Of a stretch of 64,000 bases of DNA, positions 62,960 through 64,000 are shown in pieces (position 1 is the first letter of the stretch; every line of letters begins with the position of its first letter). The stretch covers positions 1 through 64,000 of the forward strand of contig NZ_FOMK01000007.1 of the NCBI RefSeq assembly GCF_900112615.1. Direction: 5' to 3'. Both the position numbers and the translations under genes were made by a program. Below the pieces are notes generated by a model. That model saw nothing but the letters and a program-made list of their open reading frames with translations, was not told the origin of the DNA and made no database searches. Origin of the DNA: Chitinophaga sp. CF118 (GTDB taxonomy: Bacteria; Bacteroidota; Bacteroidia; Chitinophagales; Chitinophagaceae).

Positions 62960-64000
62960 TTATTTCGTTGTAAGAGTAACCGGAAAAGCAGGCCTTACGA
63001 AGCCCTGCCATTTACCAAACCATGCTGTGTTTTTGCGATAGTCTTCCACATCGAAAGATAAACATCCTTCAAAGTAGTATAAACGATTGGTGGTATCTTT
63101 CACAAAAACAATTGATATATAATAAGAATCATCATTGAGGAAATTTCCTGGAATACTGCATTTCCCTTCTATTAAACCACTGGGATATATGGCACCTTCC
63201 GAGCAAACATCAAAAATAAAGTCTCCCCTGAAATTATATAAATGTACCCCTACAATAAGGTTACCGGATGTTGCCTCCAGATACCAGAATTCAAAATGAA
63301 TGGTAACCGGAGTACGGATATCTATAACCTGCTGACCATTGACATATTCCGGGATTAATTCTACTCTTTTGATACGTATACTATCATTTCCGGGAGCAGA
63401 GGACATGTCATCATATTCCTGGAAACAGCTGATATTTTTTTCCTTTTTTAAATAACTTCCAATAACCGCTTCAGGTTCTCCTTCATCAACAATCTGACCT
63501 TGGTGAATTACTATAACACGTTGGCAAAGGTTTTGCAAAGCCTGCAGGTTATGGCTCACAAAAAGAACTGTTTTTCCTTTCTGTGATGAAACCTCTTTCA
63601 TTTTTCCAATACATTTACGTTGGAATTCAGCATCACCCACAGCAAGCACTTCATCTACGATCAATATATCCGGCTCCATGTGAGCCGCTACTGCAAATGC
63701 CAACCTCATATACATTCCCGTTGAATATCTTTTAACAGGAGTATCGATAAATTTTTCAACACCGGAAAAGTCTAAGATTTCGTCGAACCTGCTGGCTATT
63801 TCCTTTTTCTTCATCCCCAGGATATGACCATTGAGATATATATTTTCTCTCCCTGTGAGTTCTGCATGAAACCCTGTACCAACTTCCAGCAAACTGGCAA
63901 CCCGGCCATTGCCCATAACTGTACCATATGAGGGCGCTGTTATACGTGAAAGAATCCTTAATAAAGTTGATTTCCCCGCTCCGTTATTGCCAATAAACCC
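62960..64000 (-). CDS. Wzt-like polysaccharide ABC transporter ATPase (5' end outside the window)
   Basis: The coding frame continues to the window edge at 64000, so the N-terminus is missing. The visible part starts GFIGNNGAGKSTLLRILSRI (Walker A) and includes the LxTG...FHxELTGREN block, signature YSTGMYMRLAFA, Walker B ILIVDEVLAVGD and the switch His in VLFVSHN. From about residue 185 on is a Wzt-type C-terminal beta domain (RIKRVELIPEYVNGQQVIDI ... FEGCLSFDVED) that binds the polysaccharide end. It partners a membrane permease that must lie upstream beyond the window. An internal ATG at 63916 is not the true start, since it would remove the P-loop. Confidence 0.9.
   Translation of the reverse strand, partial: GFIGNNGAGKSTLLRILSRITAPSYGTVMGNGRVASLLEVGTGFHAELTGRENIYLNGHILGMKKKEIASRFDEILDFSGVEKFIDTPVKRYSTGMYMRLAFAVAAHMEPDILIVDEVLAVGDAEFQRKCIGKMKEVSSQKGKTVLFVSHNLQALQNLCQRVIVIHQGQIVDEGEPEAVIGSYLKKEKNISCFQEYDDMSSAPGNDSIRIKRVELIPEYVNGQQVIDIRTPVTIHFEFWYLEATSGNLIVGVHLYNFRGDFIFDVCSEGAIYPSGLIEGKCSIPGNFLNDDSYYISIVFVKDTTNRLYYFEGCLSFDVEDYRKNTAWFGKWQGFVRPAFPVTLTTK

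Noticed and set aside
1..64000. CRISPR arrays, insertion sequences and rRNA operons
   Set aside because: No regularly spaced repeats, no transposase-like product with terminal repeats, and no rRNA-like sequence were found.

Overview
The window looks like chromosomal DNA of a Chitinophaga-type Bacteroidota. The evidence is a SusC/SusD pair controlled by a FecI/FecR couple, two secreted proteins with type IX secretion C-termini, frequent lipoprotein signals, weak Shine-Dalgarno sites and families typical of that phylum (DUF4331, DUF6624, NUMOD, grasp-with-spasm). No complete transposase, integrase or CRISPR array was seen.

Layout. 0-9.4 kb is a defence segment: a GmrSD-like DUF1524/DUF262 pair, then on the other strand a metallo-beta-lactamase-fold gene followed by a 1631-residue trypsin-STAND ATPase, the arrangement of an AVAST type I (Avs1) system. 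9.4-13.4 kb is a degraded accessory zone: gene remnants, a fused deletion scar, a tRNA-like remnant, an ankyrin-repeat gene and a small lipoprotein gene. 13.4-18.8 kb holds a secreted six-hairpin glycosidase-like protein, a type IX-sorted protein, a K+ channel-like protein and a broken decarboxylase-like gene. 18.8-29.3 kb is an uptake locus on the minus strand: ECF sigma, FecR, SusC, SusD, zinc metalloprotease, TlpA-like thioredoxin, probably for oligopeptides.

29.6-40.8 kb is the most interesting part: a ribosomal peptide (RiPP) locus. Three paralogous short precursor genes (one frameshifted) sit with an ATP-grasp ligase, a SPASM-domain partner, a small coupled ORF, a C39-peptidase ABC exporter, an HlyD adaptor and an HExxH-type putative peptide hydroxylase. 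An aldo/keto reductase gene lies on the opposite strand between precursor genes. The likely flow is precursor synthesis, ester or amide cross-linking by the ATP-grasp/SPASM pair, possible hydroxylation, then leader removal and export by the C39 transporter with HlyD.

40.9-47.2 kb carries a DUF4303 gene, an HNH protein with seven NUMOD1-like repeats, a conserved hypothetical and a modular pectate lyase. 47.9-50.4 kb is a two-component operon with two uncharacterised upstream genes. 50.7-52.7 kb has two DUF4331 half-proteins and a HupE/UreJ-like membrane protein. 52.7-59.7 kb holds a TPR lipoprotein and a complete RND efflux operon (TolC, RND pump, adaptor). 59.8-64 kb starts a surface polysaccharide locus: two glycosyltransferases and a Wzt-like ABC ATPase cut by the window end.
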